Notes: generated by a model from the letters alone, not told the origin. A stretch of DNA of 64,000 nt from Dawidia cretensis (GCF_018598175.1 NZ_JAHESE010000014.1:1-64000), one strand, 5' to 3'; counted from the first letter of the stretch, positions 17,466-26,357 are shown. A program made the numbers and translations.

Positions 17466-17819
17466 TTACAGGATGTATTTCGTTTTACAATCTTTACAGC
17501 GGACGGGAGTGGTGCCTATGTATATGATTTTTTGAAAAAAGTTAAGTTTCGACACAGGCTCCCAATCTAGTGAGTGGCATTTCGGGCATCGCTGATTTTC
17601 GATTCGTTGTGATTCTTTAAAATCCTGGAAGATTTTTTTGGCCTGGTGATACTGGTCGGAACTTACTTTGATTTCGTAGTAAAAATTCTGGCGTTTGCCC
17701 GCATGTGGACCGTGCTCATTTATGAAACAAATGATTTTTGCATGTTCCAGGCGGCCCCTGAGCTTTTCCATTTCGCTACCATTTAAGTATTGGGTTAAAG
17801 ACACAAATTGTTTTGACAT
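17466..17819 (-). CDS. DUF2007-like protein with C-terminal zinc ribbon
   Basis: 117 residues from ATG 17819. Residues 1-70 have the alpha/beta pattern of DUF2007 ('putative signal transducing protein'): FVSLTQYLNGSEMEKLRGRLEHAKIICFINEH, then YYEIKVSSDQYHQAKKIFQDF. A C-terminal zinc ribbon follows with C78-x2-C81 and C108-x2-C111. The frame is open to 17912, but that extension reads through degenerate phnA-tail sequence and is not protein-like. The gene is convergent with phnA (19 bases apart) and is bracketed by phnA 3'-end remnants, which suggests it arrived or was trapped by a recombination event. Function unknown; the family link is by pattern. Confidence 0.6.
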   Translation of the reverse strand: MSKQFVSLTQYLNGSEMEKLRGRLEHAKIICFINEHGPHAGKRQNFYYEIKVSSDQYHQAKKIFQDFKESQRIENQRCPKCHSLDWEPVSKLNFFQKIIYIGTTPVRCKDCKTKYIL

Positions 17820-17828
17820 GGTCGTGTA

Positions 17829-17870
17829 ATGGCAGATTGGTGTGCTGACGTAGTATGAGGATAAGCTCGT
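17829..17870 (+). pseudogene. Degenerate copy of the phnA 3' end (copy B)
   Basis: The stretch from aatggcagattgg to tgacgtagtatg aligns with the phnA tail at about 17395-17432 with a few substitutions and a small gap. It codes for nothing intact. Alignment made by eye. Confidence 0.5.
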
Positions 17871-17902
17871 AGAACGAGATAATTGAGGGACATTTTTGAC
17901 AT

Positions 17903-17951
17903 TGACGGCCAAATTGTTGTACGACGTAGTCTGTTAAGAAATCTACGTGAT
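17903..17951 (+). pseudogene. Degenerate copy of the phnA 3' end (copy C)
   Basis: From gacggccaaattgtt to gttaagaaatctacgtga this aligns with phnA 17396-17446, including the final GTTAAGAAATCT and the TGA, but with a one-base loss in the middle that breaks the frame. Alignment made by eye. Confidence 0.55.
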
Positions 17952-17977
17952 CTACTTAGGTGATGTACTATGATTTA

Positions 17978-20353
17978 TCATTCATTTTTTAAGACCACTA
18001 CAGGATTAGTGTTTGCTGCCTTGTAGATTTTGCTTCCAGTAATAAAAGCTACGGCCAGAGCGATCAAACCGCAACCCATCGCGAAAGCAAAAATGCTTAA
18101 GTCTGTATGGTAGGCATAGATGAACTTAAAAATCAATTTGTCGACTACAACAAATGCGAGCAGAGATCCCAATACCGAGGAAACGATAAGGATCCGGAAC
18201 AACCCTTTGCTCATAAACGCGATGATGCTTCCTATAGAAGATCCCAATACTTTCCGAATGGCAATCTCCTTCATTCTTCTTAGAATATTCAATGACACCA
18301 GGCTATACAATCCCCCTGCAGAGAGTAGGATCGTAATCACAGCCAGTGATAAAGAAACAGTTTTAAATCCGTCGCTTAATCTGACTTCTTTCTCTATTAC
18401 ATCCTTTTGTAAATATCCATTGTAAGGTTGATCGGGAAATAGCTCTTTCCACTGCGCTATCACGTAAGCATTAACTTCCTCCAACTGGTCTTGCTCTGCT
18501 TTAACGCTGAAATAGCGGTATGTTGAATCTTTACCCGCCTTGAAAATCATTGCTGGAATGACTCCATGATTGCCATTTTCACGGTAGTCGGTGATAATAC
18601 CAATGAGGTTGTAGGAATGACCTTCAATGGCTATTGTTTGATCTGCTGCCTGAGAGATATCCAGATGTTGGGCCAGCGTTTTGTTTATGAGAATCGATGT
18701 TTTATAGTCAGATTCTTTTTTGTCGTCGAAAAATCGCCCACTCTCAAGAGTAATGCCCATCATGGACAGATAGTCATGACCAACGTTTAGCAAATCTCCT
18801 TGTTCTACCCGGTTGTTGTAATGAATTGCAACGTGAGCACCTTCTCCCTCGCCCATTTGGTTGGGAGAGCCGCTCACCCCAAGTACTTTTGGATGTTGAC
18901 GCACGGCGTTGTACAGCGCATGGTACTGGTCCTGCGTATCTACCTTTGTCACACTGACCATGTGCATGTCATAGCCCATAGGGGAATTTTCCTGATATGC
19001 GGAATTCTGAACCATCACGACGCCAATAACAAGCGCAAATGTTGCTACAATAAATTGAACGGTGAGCAGGATAACATTAATAGACCCTGATGAAAATTTA
19101 GCTCGACCCTTTAAAACGGTCAGTGTGTCGAATGAACTTATAAAATAAGCGGGATAGAGTCCCGCGATGATCGCAGTTACAAACGTTAACGCGAAGAGCA
19201 CTATAAAAAAGATGGAATGATCAAAATAACCAATCGATAACTGTGTCAGTAGCGACTGGTTTAAAACGGGTAACAAAAGCTCAGCGCAGGCAACTGAAAG
19301 ACATACGGTAATAAGACACAAGAGGAGATTTTCTCCGACGAATTGAAGTATGAGCTGTCCCTGGCGACTGCCCAATACCTTTCGAATCCCAATTTCCTTT
19401 AGTCTTTGTCCTGCGATCGCGATCGTTGTATTGAAAAAATTAAAGCAGGAAATCAGGAGGATGAGAATTGAAAATACAATCGGCCCGATCACAATCACGC
19501 CCTTCGGATTGGTCTTAAGCGGGCTTCCGGATACATAGTTTGGCATGTCGACATCAGACGTTACGGCAAGCTCCCGGAACGGTTGCAGGTAAAACTCCTT
19601 CACCTTAATACGCTCCTGAGCGGCATTGTAGTCTGATGCCTGGATCTTCAGCTTTTCTTTAAATTGAGTTACCCTATTGGCTTCGTTAAAATGAACGAAG
19701 GTCGTCAAGAGATTGGGTGACTTCCAGGAAATAGCTGCGTCTGCCAGGGGTAGATAATTTTCAAACATCGCGACCACACCAAGTTGGAAACTTGAGTTTT
19801 TCGGAGCATCTTCCAGAACACCCCCAACTTCAAAAAGCAGCTCGTGGACATCTGTTTTCACCATCATTTCCTTTCCCATCACTGAAGTCTCACCAAAATA
19901 CTTCCTCGCTACCTCCTGGCTAATGAGGATCTTATTTTTGTCAATGGCAGAGAGGCTTCCGTACTTAAGGGGCATGGTGAACGTTGTGAAAAAACTTTTA
20001 TCAACGAAGTGGACCGTTTCGTTGAAGACTTTACCATTGGCATTAACAGCGCCGGTACTTTGCGTTAATCGAGTGATGGTTACGTTTTCGGGATCATCGT
20101 TGACGATCTGCGGCAAGGCAAGAGGAACAACACCCATCGATTCTTCCTTCCCTTCATCCTCACGAAGCATATTTATTCTGTGGACATTGTCCGTATTGAC
20201 ATGGGTAACATTGAAGTCATTGCTGTATTCATAATTGATGTAGGATAGTATACAGCAAGTAAACGCAAAAGTCAGACTCAGCACATTAATGAGGATGAAG
20301 GTTCTATTGCGTAAAAAGTTGCGTATAGCCAGACGAAAATGGTGTGTAAGCAT
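17978..20353 (-). CDS. ABC transporter permease, MacB/FtsX type
   Basis: 791 residues from ATG 20353 (an earlier ATG at 20389 adds 12 atypical residues). Layout of the Bacteroidota-specific double permease: TM1 (FILINVLSLTFAFTCCILSY), a periplasmic MacB core domain (about 50-240), three FtsX helices (about 280-410), a fourth near 425-445, a second periplasmic domain and three final helices (about 665-780) with the repeated motif RMKEIAIRKVLGSS, mirrored by RLKEIGIRKVLGSR in the first half. Such proteins either export peptides or lipids or act as mechanotransmitters and need a separate ATPase; none is encoded within this window, so its partner must be elsewhere. No operon partner is adjacent. 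Confidence 0.92.
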   Translation of the reverse strand: MLTHHFRLAIRNFLRNRTFILINVLSLTFAFTCCILSYINYEYSNDFNVTHVNTDNVHRINMLREDEGKEESMGVVPLALPQIVNDDPENVTITRLTQSTGAVNANGKVFNETVHFVDKSFFTTFTMPLKYGSLSAIDKNKILISQEVARKYFGETSVMGKEMMVKTDVHELLFEVGGVLEDAPKNSSFQLGVVAMFENYLPLADAAISWKSPNLLTTFVHFNEANRVTQFKEKLKIQASDYNAAQERIKVKEFYLQPFRELAVTSDVDMPNYVSGSPLKTNPKGVIVIGPIVFSILILLISCFNFFNTTIAIAGQRLKEIGIRKVLGSRQGQLILQFVGENLLLCLITVCLSVACAELLLPVLNQSLLTQLSIGYFDHSIFFIVLFALTFVTAIIAGLYPAYFISSFDTLTVLKGRAKFSSGSINVILLTVQFIVATFALVIGVVMVQNSAYQENSPMGYDMHMVSVTKVDTQDQYHALYNAVRQHPKVLGVSGSPNQMGEGEGAHVAIHYNNRVEQGDLLNVGHDYLSMMGITLESGRFFDDKKESDYKTSILINKTLAQHLDISQAADQTIAIEGHSYNLIGIITDYRENGNHGVIPAMIFKAGKDSTYRYFSVKAEQDQLEEVNAYVIAQWKELFPDQPYNGYLQKDVIEKEVRLSDGFKTVSLSLAVITILLSAGGLYSLVSLNILRRMKEIAIRKVLGSSIGSIIAFMSKGLFRILIVSSVLGSLLAFVVVDKLIFKFIYAYHTDLSIFAFAMGCGLIALAVAFITGSKIYKAANTNPVVVLKNE

Positions 20354-20605
20354 AGAGGGTTTTGCTTGTCCTTCCAATAAGCACGCCAAGTCTGATTAAG
20401 GGCGATTGGGCAACGCAAACGATAGTGAAGGTCGTAAGCCTTCTCTAAATTGCTCCTTTACCTGGCCGGAAATGGGCAACACTCGTCCGGTATCGGATTC
20501 TGATATAGAATCATTTGACATGGTCGTAGTGAGTGTGGGTTTTCGGAGCGCACTTTGATTTCGTGGCTTCACAGATTTCAAGAAAAATCGTACCTTCGCG
20601 GGGCC
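20354..20605. promoter_or_regulatory. Divergent intergenic region
   Basis: 252 bases between the ABC permease and the exported-protein operon. TACCTTCG at 20591-20598, seven bases before ATG 20606, resembles the -7 box with one mismatch. A 41-codon minus-strand frame (ATG at about 20521) begins in a context (ACGACCATGTCAAA) shared with the start of the gene at 17819, but is too short to call. Confidence 0.35.
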
Positions 20606-22099
20606 ATGCGCGTTGTATTATTCCTACTTCTGAGTTTCTGTACGTTCGCTTCGTATGGCCAGGCGGATACCCTGTTAGCGCGTCAACAGCACACCCTCGA
20701 CAGCCTGATAAAAAAGCCCCTGCATCCGGGACTGGATTCCGTTCAGCATGACTTTTATGCCTCGTCGGATAGCCTGAAAAACGCTTTCCGGGGCAAATTT
20801 GTGGCCCTGGATTCTTCGCAGGCGGGCGCCCAGCATGTCATTGACAGTTTACAAGCCTTGAATCTGCCCCACGAGAAATATGTTCAGAAGCTAGATAGCA
20901 TCCGGCAGAAGCGGGAGTCGGAGATACAATCGTTGAATCAGAAAATGGGGGGACTGAAATCCAAAGCCACCCAAAAGATCGATGGGCGGAATCTGCCGCC
21001 GGAGGCCAAAGACCAGATAGCCCAGGTTACCGGCAACATTGATGGTTTTCAATTGCCCGTGAAAGATCTGAATCTCGGGGCGGTGGGGGTGAATAGCCCG
21101 TTTGGGAGCCTTGACGGGCTTTCCAGCAGTGTGGAGTCACCGGTGGGCAAGATCGGAGAACTGGGGGGTATGCCGGAACTGCCGGGTGAGCTGGGGCAAG
21201 TGAAGGATGTGACCGGCCAGTTGGGCGGTTATCAGCAAGACATCAAGAACATTGCGGGTGGGAATCTGGAAGACGTTAAGCAAATACCGGGTGCGCTGGA
21301 GGGAAAGGCGGCCGAAGCGACGGGGCTGGGGGATGTTGCCAAGCAGGCAGAAAGTCTCAACCCGATGCTGGATGCTGCGAAGAACCCCGATGCGATGAAG
21401 CAGCAGGCGATTAAACAGGTACAGCAGCAGGCGGTCAATCACTTTGCCGGTAAGGAGCAGGTGTTGCAGCAGGCGATGGAGAAGATGTCGAAGCTGAAAA
21501 GCAAATATTCGAGCCTGAATAGTTTGAAAGATATACCGAAACGGAGGCCCAACGAGATGCGCGGCAAGCCGTTGCGCGAGCGGTTGCTGCCAGGGATAGC
21601 GTTGCAGATTCAAAAGAAGGGCGATGATATTCTGGTAGACTTCAATCCATATATAGGGTACCGGTTGTCGGGGCGTTTAACGAGCGGGCTTGGGTGGAAT
21701 CATCGGGTGGGATATAATACCGACCATAATTTGTTTACGTCGGCAACGCGTGTATATGGTCCGCGTGTATACGGCGAGTTTAGACTGGGTAAAGGATTTT
21801 CACCGCGGGCAGAGCTCGAGTGTATGAATACTTATGTACCACAGCAATTGCAAACGCCGGTCACCGATCCGGGCGTGCGTGAGTGGGTGCCGGGGGCGTT
21901 TGTGGGAATGAAGAAGGATTATCGTTTTATCGGGTCTGTGAAAGGCACGGCGATGATTATGCTGCGGGTGTTTAATGTCGATCATAAAAGCCCGTATGCC
22001 GACGTGTTGAATGTGCGCTTTGGATTTGAGTTCCCGCAGAAAAAGAGGAAAGCGAAAAAGGCGGATGCTGATAAGAACGAAGAAGGCTATAAGAAGTAA
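20606..22099 (+). CDS. Exported protein, helical N-terminal region and outer-membrane barrel-like C-terminus
   Basis: 497 residues. A signal peptide (VVLFLLLSFCTFASYGQA) precedes about 300 residues of helical, Q/K/E-rich sequence containing repeated DSLQ/DSIRQ heptads and spaced L-P-G and G-x-L-G motifs (MPELPGELGQVKDVTGQLGG; KQIPGALEGKAAEATGLGDV). From about 320 the protein turns into alternating strands (LLPGIALQIQKKGDDILVDFNPYIGYRLSGRLTSGLGWNHRVGY) and ends FGFEFPQKKRKAK, consistent with a small outer-membrane barrel with a basic tail. I do not recognise a named family. Two membrane-protein genes follow at 2 and -4 bases, so it heads an operon. Start ATG 20606, not the upstream ATG 20555, because only this gives a signal peptide. 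Confidence 0.7.
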   Translation: MRVVLFLLLSFCTFASYGQADTLLARQQHTLDSLIKKPLHPGLDSVQHDFYASSDSLKNAFRGKFVALDSSQAGAQHVIDSLQALNLPHEKYVQKLDSIRQKRESEIQSLNQKMGGLKSKATQKIDGRNLPPEAKDQIAQVTGNIDGFQLPVKDLNLGAVGVNSPFGSLDGLSSSVESPVGKIGELGGMPELPGELGQVKDVTGQLGGYQQDIKNIAGGNLEDVKQIPGALEGKAAEATGLGDVAKQAESLNPMLDAAKNPDAMKQQAIKQVQQQAVNHFAGKEQVLQQAMEKMSKLKSKYSSLNSLKDIPKRRPNEMRGKPLRERLLPGIALQIQKKGDDILVDFNPYIGYRLSGRLTSGLGWNHRVGYNTDHNLFTSATRVYGPRVYGEFRLGKGFSPRAELECMNTYVPQQLQTPVTDPGVREWVPGAFVGMKKDYRFIGSVKGTAMIMLRVFNVDHKSPYADVLNVRFGFEFPQKKRKAKKADADKNEEGYKK

Positions 22100-22101
22100 G
22101 T

Positions 22102-22764
22102 ATGTCGGAAGTGCTTCGTGATAGAGTATTGGCGGTTGCGGCGAGTGTGGGTATCGAGGATGGTATTTTTGCCGGAGATTCTGAAATGGATGAAGGCGCA
22201 GTTGTCGAGCGATTTGTAGACCTTTTTGATGAGCGTCCGGACATATTCCGAAAGTTCTTGTATCCCATTTTTGATAGCCGGGTTCGTGCGGGACTGGAGA
22301 CAATAGCCTCTCCGGACAAGTTCGGAGACCAGACGCCTATAAACGAAATTTTTCCGCCTCGGTATTTGAGGGGTGATTTCAAAGCGCTGGGAAAAGAAAC
22401 CGGGTTGGTCTTGCCTGAACCCATGTCGAGTAATCTTAGTCTTATTGTATTCTTTGGACTGTTTTTGGGAACCTGTGTACTGGCGGTTGTCGCTGTGGTC
22501 ATCATGCCGGAGATGTTGATCGTTCTTTTTGGTCTTATTAAGACGGGGGCTATATTGATCGTGCTCGCTATTCCGAGTGTCGCTGCCCACTTTCTCTTTC
22601 CTACGTTGTCCAGAAATTCCTCGTTGGGTGATATACATACGTATCGCGAACTAATAGAATATGTCGTGCGGCGTAATTATTATAGCTATTTCGACAATGG
22701 ATATTGGCTCACGCGGCGGGAGCTTCGGTTAATGTTGGGAATCGATGAACACACCGAGCTATGA
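22102..22764 (+). CDS. Membrane protein of unknown function
   Basis: 220 residues. A soluble acidic N-terminal region of about 110 residues (VVERFVDLFDERPDIFRKFLYPIFDSRV) precedes two hydrophobic helices at about 111-137 and 140-165, then a polar tail with ELIEYVVRRNYYSYF and a final RRELRLMLGI. Starts two bases after the stop of the exported protein and its stop overlaps the next start (ATGA), so the three are translated together. No recognised family. Confidence 0.6.
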   Translation: MSEVLRDRVLAVAASVGIEDGIFAGDSEMDEGAVVERFVDLFDERPDIFRKFLYPIFDSRVRAGLETIASPDKFGDQTPINEIFPPRYLRGDFKALGKETGLVLPEPMSSNLSLIVFFGLFLGTCVLAVVAVVIMPEMLIVLFGLIKTGAILIVLAIPSVAAHFLFPTLSRNSSLGDIHTYRELIEYVVRRNYYSYFDNGYWLTRRELRLMLGIDEHTEL

Positions 22765-23087
22765 GGTTACTTTCGATCCTAAAAATTGATACGCTCCGGA
22801 AATGTTCTAAGCGGATATGGTTACTCTTCTTTGCTGAAGCACTTATCGTAATGGTAAACTTCAACAAGCTGGAGATTCCAGAGTCGTTGTTTGTTTTGTT
22901 GTTATTTATTGTGGCGTGCTATTCGGTAATCTCCCTTTTCGGATATGCATACTGGCTTATGGGTCAATGGTGCGACATGACCATTGAAGCAAGGTTTTTG
23001 AAGTCTTCCTATTGGTTTGTTTTAGCTTCTATCAGCCTGGCCAGTGTATTGATTTTTCGAAAGATGGGCTTGATAATCTTCCGTTGA
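22761..23087 (+). CDS. Small membrane protein of unknown function
   Basis: 108 residues with about three hydrophobic helices (17-34, 41-65, 85-105). Its ATG overlaps the previous stop codon by four bases, supporting that it is a real coupled gene. It ends ten bases before the convergent siaC-like gene. No recognised family. Confidence 0.55.
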   Translation: MRLLSILKIDTLRKCSKRIWLLFFAEALIVMVNFNKLEIPESLFVLLLFIVACYSVISLFGYAYWLMGQWCDMTIEARFLKSSYWFVLASISLASVLIFRKMGLIIFR

Positions 23088-23097
23088 TCATAGCCGA

Positions 23098-23460
23098 CTA
23101 AATTTCTTTGTACAGGAACTTCATTTCCAACTCCTCTTCAAATTCCTGTCCGGCTTCCAGTATATCATCATCGTCTTTGTGATAACACCATTCCACCTGG
23201 GCTCCGGGAATGTCTTTCAGGATGTCAAAGATGTTGTAGATGATTTTTGATGTAGAGGAGTTGAAATACTTTAGCTTGAATGAAAACAAGGTGGTGGGGT
23301 TGGGATCCTGTTTATATTGTTCAAGCCATTCCATGACAGGATTGTAAAAGGCCTCGGTGTCTTCCAGGATGGAGCGGCCGGAGAATTCAAATACGCCTTC
23401 GCGTTTGTTGAGCATGACCTTGGGGGTGTCGTGCGTAGCTTCCAGGTAGAGTATTTTCAT
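23098..23460 (-). CDS. SiaC/DUF1987-family regulatory phosphoprotein
   Basis: 120 residues from ATG 23460. The DUF1987 pattern is clear: YLEATHDTPKVMLNKREGVFEFSGRS, then the turn FSFKLKYFNSSTSKIIYNIFDIL and VEWCYHKDDDD. In Pseudomonas SiaC, a phosphorylatable Thr in the LNTSS turn controls binding to the cyclase SiaD; here serine 68 takes that place. In Pseudomonas, SiaC works with the kinase SiaB and phosphatase SiaA, none of which is nearby. The frame runs 31 codons further upstream but that part has no family likeness. Likely a cytosolic phospho-switch; partner unknown. Confidence 0.85.
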   Translation of the reverse strand: MKILYLEATHDTPKVMLNKREGVFEFSGRSILEDTEAFYNPVMEWLEQYKQDPNPTTLFSFKLKYFNSSTSKIIYNIFDILKDIPGAQVEWCYHKDDDDILEAGQEFEEELEMKFLYKEI

Positions 23461-23694
23461 GGGGCTTGTTTTTGCCTGTGAAGAAATGCTTGTTGATGGC
23501 ATTGTTGTGGGCGTTGGTTCGGCAAAGTAATACGGAAACGGGAGGGGAAACAATCCGGTCTGATGGGTGTGTGTTTTTAATGTATTGATTGTTAGGTGAT
23601 TAGTTATTGTGAGGTTCCGATAATCGGTGGAATTGTTCTGTTAATTGGAGTTACGTTTGTGGGAGTTTGGCTCTTGTTCGACGCTACAGGCTAT

Positions 23695-25002
23695 TTATTT
23701 TGTGAGTCGATAGGAGAGGAGGAATGCAATTTTTGACAGTCTTGCGCCCATGCCGATATAGTTGATCATGCCCTGGGTTCGTTCGTAGCGGGTTTCGAAG
23801 GCAGCGCGCCGGTAGCGAACGCCCAGACCGCCGAGAAAGCCCAACTCGTACGATTCGACGCCGTTGTCAAATGCTTTGCTTTCGGTGACGGTGGTGTTGC
23901 TGTAGAGCTTCCGCACATCTGTCTGCAGGTCTGATCCACTCAGCATGATGCCGTTCGAGATACCTGCATTGGCAAACAGATAGACCTTGCCTACGGGGTA
24001 TTTAAAGCGGACCATGGTGTTTAGTTTCAAATAGGAGTACTCCAGATTGATGCGCGTGTACGCGTGGCCGTTGTCGGTGGGAATTTGTGTATAATTGGTA
24101 GCTTCGGATTCAAAGGATGTGTAGACCAGCTCATTATTCACCGACCATTTACGGTTATTCCGGGCGCGCACGATGTCGAGAAAAAGACCGCCGGTAAAGG
24201 TAAAGTCGTTGGAGAACGAGGCCCGCGCAAATGTCGACCGGTTGAGCCCGTCAGCCACCTGGAACTTGATCGAAGTCTGCACGCCGCCCGCAAGTACGCC
24301 GAATTCCAGAAGCTGCTTATCCGGTTTTTTCTCGTATGCCGGCGCTGCCGTTGTGCATTGGTAATATGCGTGGAAAAGTCGTTCCAGGTTGGTACTGCCA
24401 TACCGTAGACTGCGCATCTTTTTTTGAATGGTCGAACATTCTTGCAGGTAAACGGCCAACTGACGGATATAACGATTGTTGGAGGCGACCAACTCTTGCG
24501 TGTTTTGCTGGGTATTTGCTGTTGTCTGTTTGCGGATATATCTTTTATAGATCAACAATTCCCATTGACCATCCTTGCGGATATAAAGCTGCTCATTTTT
24601 GCCGCGTTGATTGGAAGTATGATACAGGTATAAGCTTTTCTCGCCGGTAATCAAGGCCCGGATAAACGCTGTATCGGCTTGCAGCTGGGGCTCGGGGCTT
24701 TCCGAGAGCTCACCCACGGAAGTGGGACTAACATCGACCTGTACGATCGCACTTTCGTACACGTCGCCGGCAACACCAAATGCACGTATTTCCAGAGGCT
24801 TATATGTATGGTCTACACTTTGCGCGGAGGGGCGGAACGAGATCGCTTTGGGGTTATGCAGCCAATTGCGGTAGTCGACCGATCCCCGGATGGTATCACC
24901 TTGTGATGAAACAACATAACCAGGACGATAGTCTACCTGGGCAGACACTTTAATAAGGCTGGTGTAAGCGAGCAGCCCCAAGGTGAATAAGAAACGGTTC
25001 AT
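23695..25002 (-). CDS. Outer-membrane beta-barrel protein (PorT-like)
   Basis: 435 residues. Signal peptide (FLFTLGLLAYTSLIKVSAQ), then a short N-terminal domain common in Bacteroidota outer-membrane proteins: GYVVSSQGDTIRGSVDYRNW and a conserved FRP. A helical linker (about 165-225) leads to a C-terminal barrel of eight or more strands (about 228-435), including LEFGVLAGGVQTSIKF and ending LSKIAFLLSYRLTK. Function unknown. It lies downstream of the LacI gene on the same strand but a terminator stands between, so it has its own promoter. Confidence 0.72.
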   Translation of the reverse strand: MNRFLFTLGLLAYTSLIKVSAQVDYRPGYVVSSQGDTIRGSVDYRNWLHNPKAISFRPSAQSVDHTYKPLEIRAFGVAGDVYESAIVQVDVSPTSVGELSESPEPQLQADTAFIRALITGEKSLYLYHTSNQRGKNEQLYIRKDGQWELLIYKRYIRKQTTANTQQNTQELVASNNRYIRQLAVYLQECSTIQKKMRSLRYGSTNLERLFHAYYQCTTAAPAYEKKPDKQLLEFGVLAGGVQTSIKFQVADGLNRSTFARASFSNDFTFTGGLFLDIVRARNNRKWSVNNELVYTSFESEATNYTQIPTDNGHAYTRINLEYSYLKLNTMVRFKYPVGKVYLFANAGISNGIMLSGSDLQTDVRKLYSNTTVTESKAFDNGVESYELGFLGGLGVRYRRAAFETRYERTQGMINYIGMGARLSKIAFLLSYRLTK

Positions 25003-25076
25003 TGGTAGAAGTTAGCGATATACGATCAGGTACAAAAGTAGGTAGTTTGTCTGGAAAGCGCCGGCCTGCTTGTAAA

Positions 25077-25104
25077 TAAAAAAGCCGGGCGTGCGCCCGG
25101 CTTT
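25077..25104 (-). terminator. Rho-independent terminator of the LacI gene
   Basis: On the minus strand, a 10-base stem (AAAGCCGGGC, 25104-25095 with 25090-25081) closed by a 4-base loop is followed by a T-rich run reading TTTTTTATTT. Begins 22 bases after the stop at 25127. Confidence 0.88.
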
Positions 25105-25126
25105 GTATAGTATAATTAGCTGGGGC

Positions 25127-26188
25127 CTAGTGCCCTGTGTTGAGATACGATTTCAGGTTTTGGCGGCTGATGATTTCCAGGGGGAAGAGGTAGGTGGGGA
25201 GAGCATCTTTTTTAAAGAGCAAGTGGTTGGCCAACTGGCTGATGGCGATGAAGGCCTGGCGCTTAGAGTTCTGGTTGATGAGGAAATCGATAATGCCATT
25301 CTCCAAATAATGCAGGTTTTCTTTGAGCAAGTCGTAGGCTACGAAACGTACGCCGTTCTTGCCTTTCTTTTCGATGAGGCGTGATACGATGAAGGCGCCT
25401 TTGGAGGTTGTTACCAGGATACCACGCAGGGAGGCATCGCCGAGTAAATCGTTGAGCTCTTTTTCGAGGGAAGGCTCGTGCGTGTGGTTGAGGTCACGGC
25501 TGATGACTTTAAAGCCGCCGCCGTTTTGCTCGGCGAAGTATTCTTTGAATCCCTTTTCTTTTTCATTCAAGTGAAGGGAGTTGTGGACGTCGTCGTATAC
25601 GTGCAGGATGGCATAGGTGCCGGGTTGGGGATTGCTGAGGTGGAGCAACTCAGCGCCCAGGCGCCCGCTTTGGTTCAGGTCGTGGCCAATGAAGCTGAGC
25701 GAGCCTCCTTCTTCGATGGTGTTGTTGACCACGACGAAAGGAATGTTCTGTTCCCTGCAGGTGCGGAAGAAGTTCAGGGCCTCCTGGTGAAAGATAGGCG
25801 CCGTGAGTACCGCATCGGGAGGAGTTTCGAGCAGCGTTTGTGCCTGCGATGCGAAAGACTCCTTATTATAAAGATCGAAGTGGTAGGGGTGGATTTCCAC
25901 GCCGTATTGGGTCCACTCGTCCTGGGCTTGTTTGACGCCTTCGGCGGATTGTTCCCAATATTCGTCTTGTGCCGGGTTGGGCATTAATGCTGCAATGCGG
26001 AAGGTTTTATTCGATCCCAGCGTGCGTGCCAGGAGGTTGGGCTTGTATCCAGTTTTTTCCAGGATCGCCATAATCTTCCTATAAGAGTCTTCGGCTACCT
26101 CTCCCCGGTTGTGGATAACGCGGTCTACTGTACCAACGGACACCTGTGCCATTTCGGCGATGTCTTTAATTCTAATCTTCTTGCTCAT
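25127..26188 (-). CDS. LacI-family transcriptional regulator
   Basis: 353 residues. Helix-turn-helix at 5-25 (IRIKDIAEMAQVSVGTVDRVIHNRG) and hinge near 50-60, then a periplasmic-binding-protein-like effector domain of the subtype that resembles ribose/xylose sensors. Divergent from the SusC gene 278 bases away; the gap contains a long inverted repeat built of two LacI-like half sites, so it most likely controls that SusC/SusD pair and itself in response to a sugar. Ends in its own terminator. Confidence 0.93.
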   Translation of the reverse strand: MSKKIRIKDIAEMAQVSVGTVDRVIHNRGEVAEDSYRKIMAILEKTGYKPNLLARTLGSNKTFRIAALMPNPAQDEYWEQSAEGVKQAQDEWTQYGVEIHPYHFDLYNKESFASQAQTLLETPPDAVLTAPIFHQEALNFFRTCREQNIPFVVVNNTIEEGGSLSFIGHDLNQSGRLGAELLHLSNPQPGTYAILHVYDDVHNSLHLNEKEKGFKEYFAEQNGGGFKVISRDLNHTHEPSLEKELNDLLGDASLRGILVTTSKGAFIVSRLIEKKGKNGVRFVAYDLLKENLHYLENGIIDFLINQNSKRQAFIAISQLANHLLFKKDALPTYLFPLEIISRQNLKSYLNTGH

Positions 26189-26306
26189 GGTTTTGGGTGA
26201 CGAATAATACGGCTAATAATAATGACTAAAAATACATTTTTTATCTCCGGCTCCTGACCGGTCACGTACACAATGGCGGTGTTTCCGCCCACACAGCTAA
26301 ATTTGA

Positions 26307-26345
26307 TTCGTTTGCGTGCACGATAGTTCCGTGTGCGCAAACGAA
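26307..26345. promoter_or_regulatory. Inverted repeat, candidate LacI-type operator pair
   Basis: Arms of 16 bases (TTCGTTTGCGTGCACG and CGTGTGCGCAAACGAA) pair at 14 positions around a 7-base spacer. Each arm contains TTTGCG(T/C)(G/A)CA with a central CG, as in LacI-family operators. Lies 119 bases from the LacI start and just upstream of a candidate SusC promoter. Seen directly; binding is inferred. Confidence 0.6.
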
Positions 26346-26357
26346 ATTAGTTTTTTC

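Noticed and set aside
20396-20521. 41-codon minus-strand frame with a start context like that of the gene at 17819
   Set aside because: Too short, no ribosome site and no family likeness; shared context may be chance.
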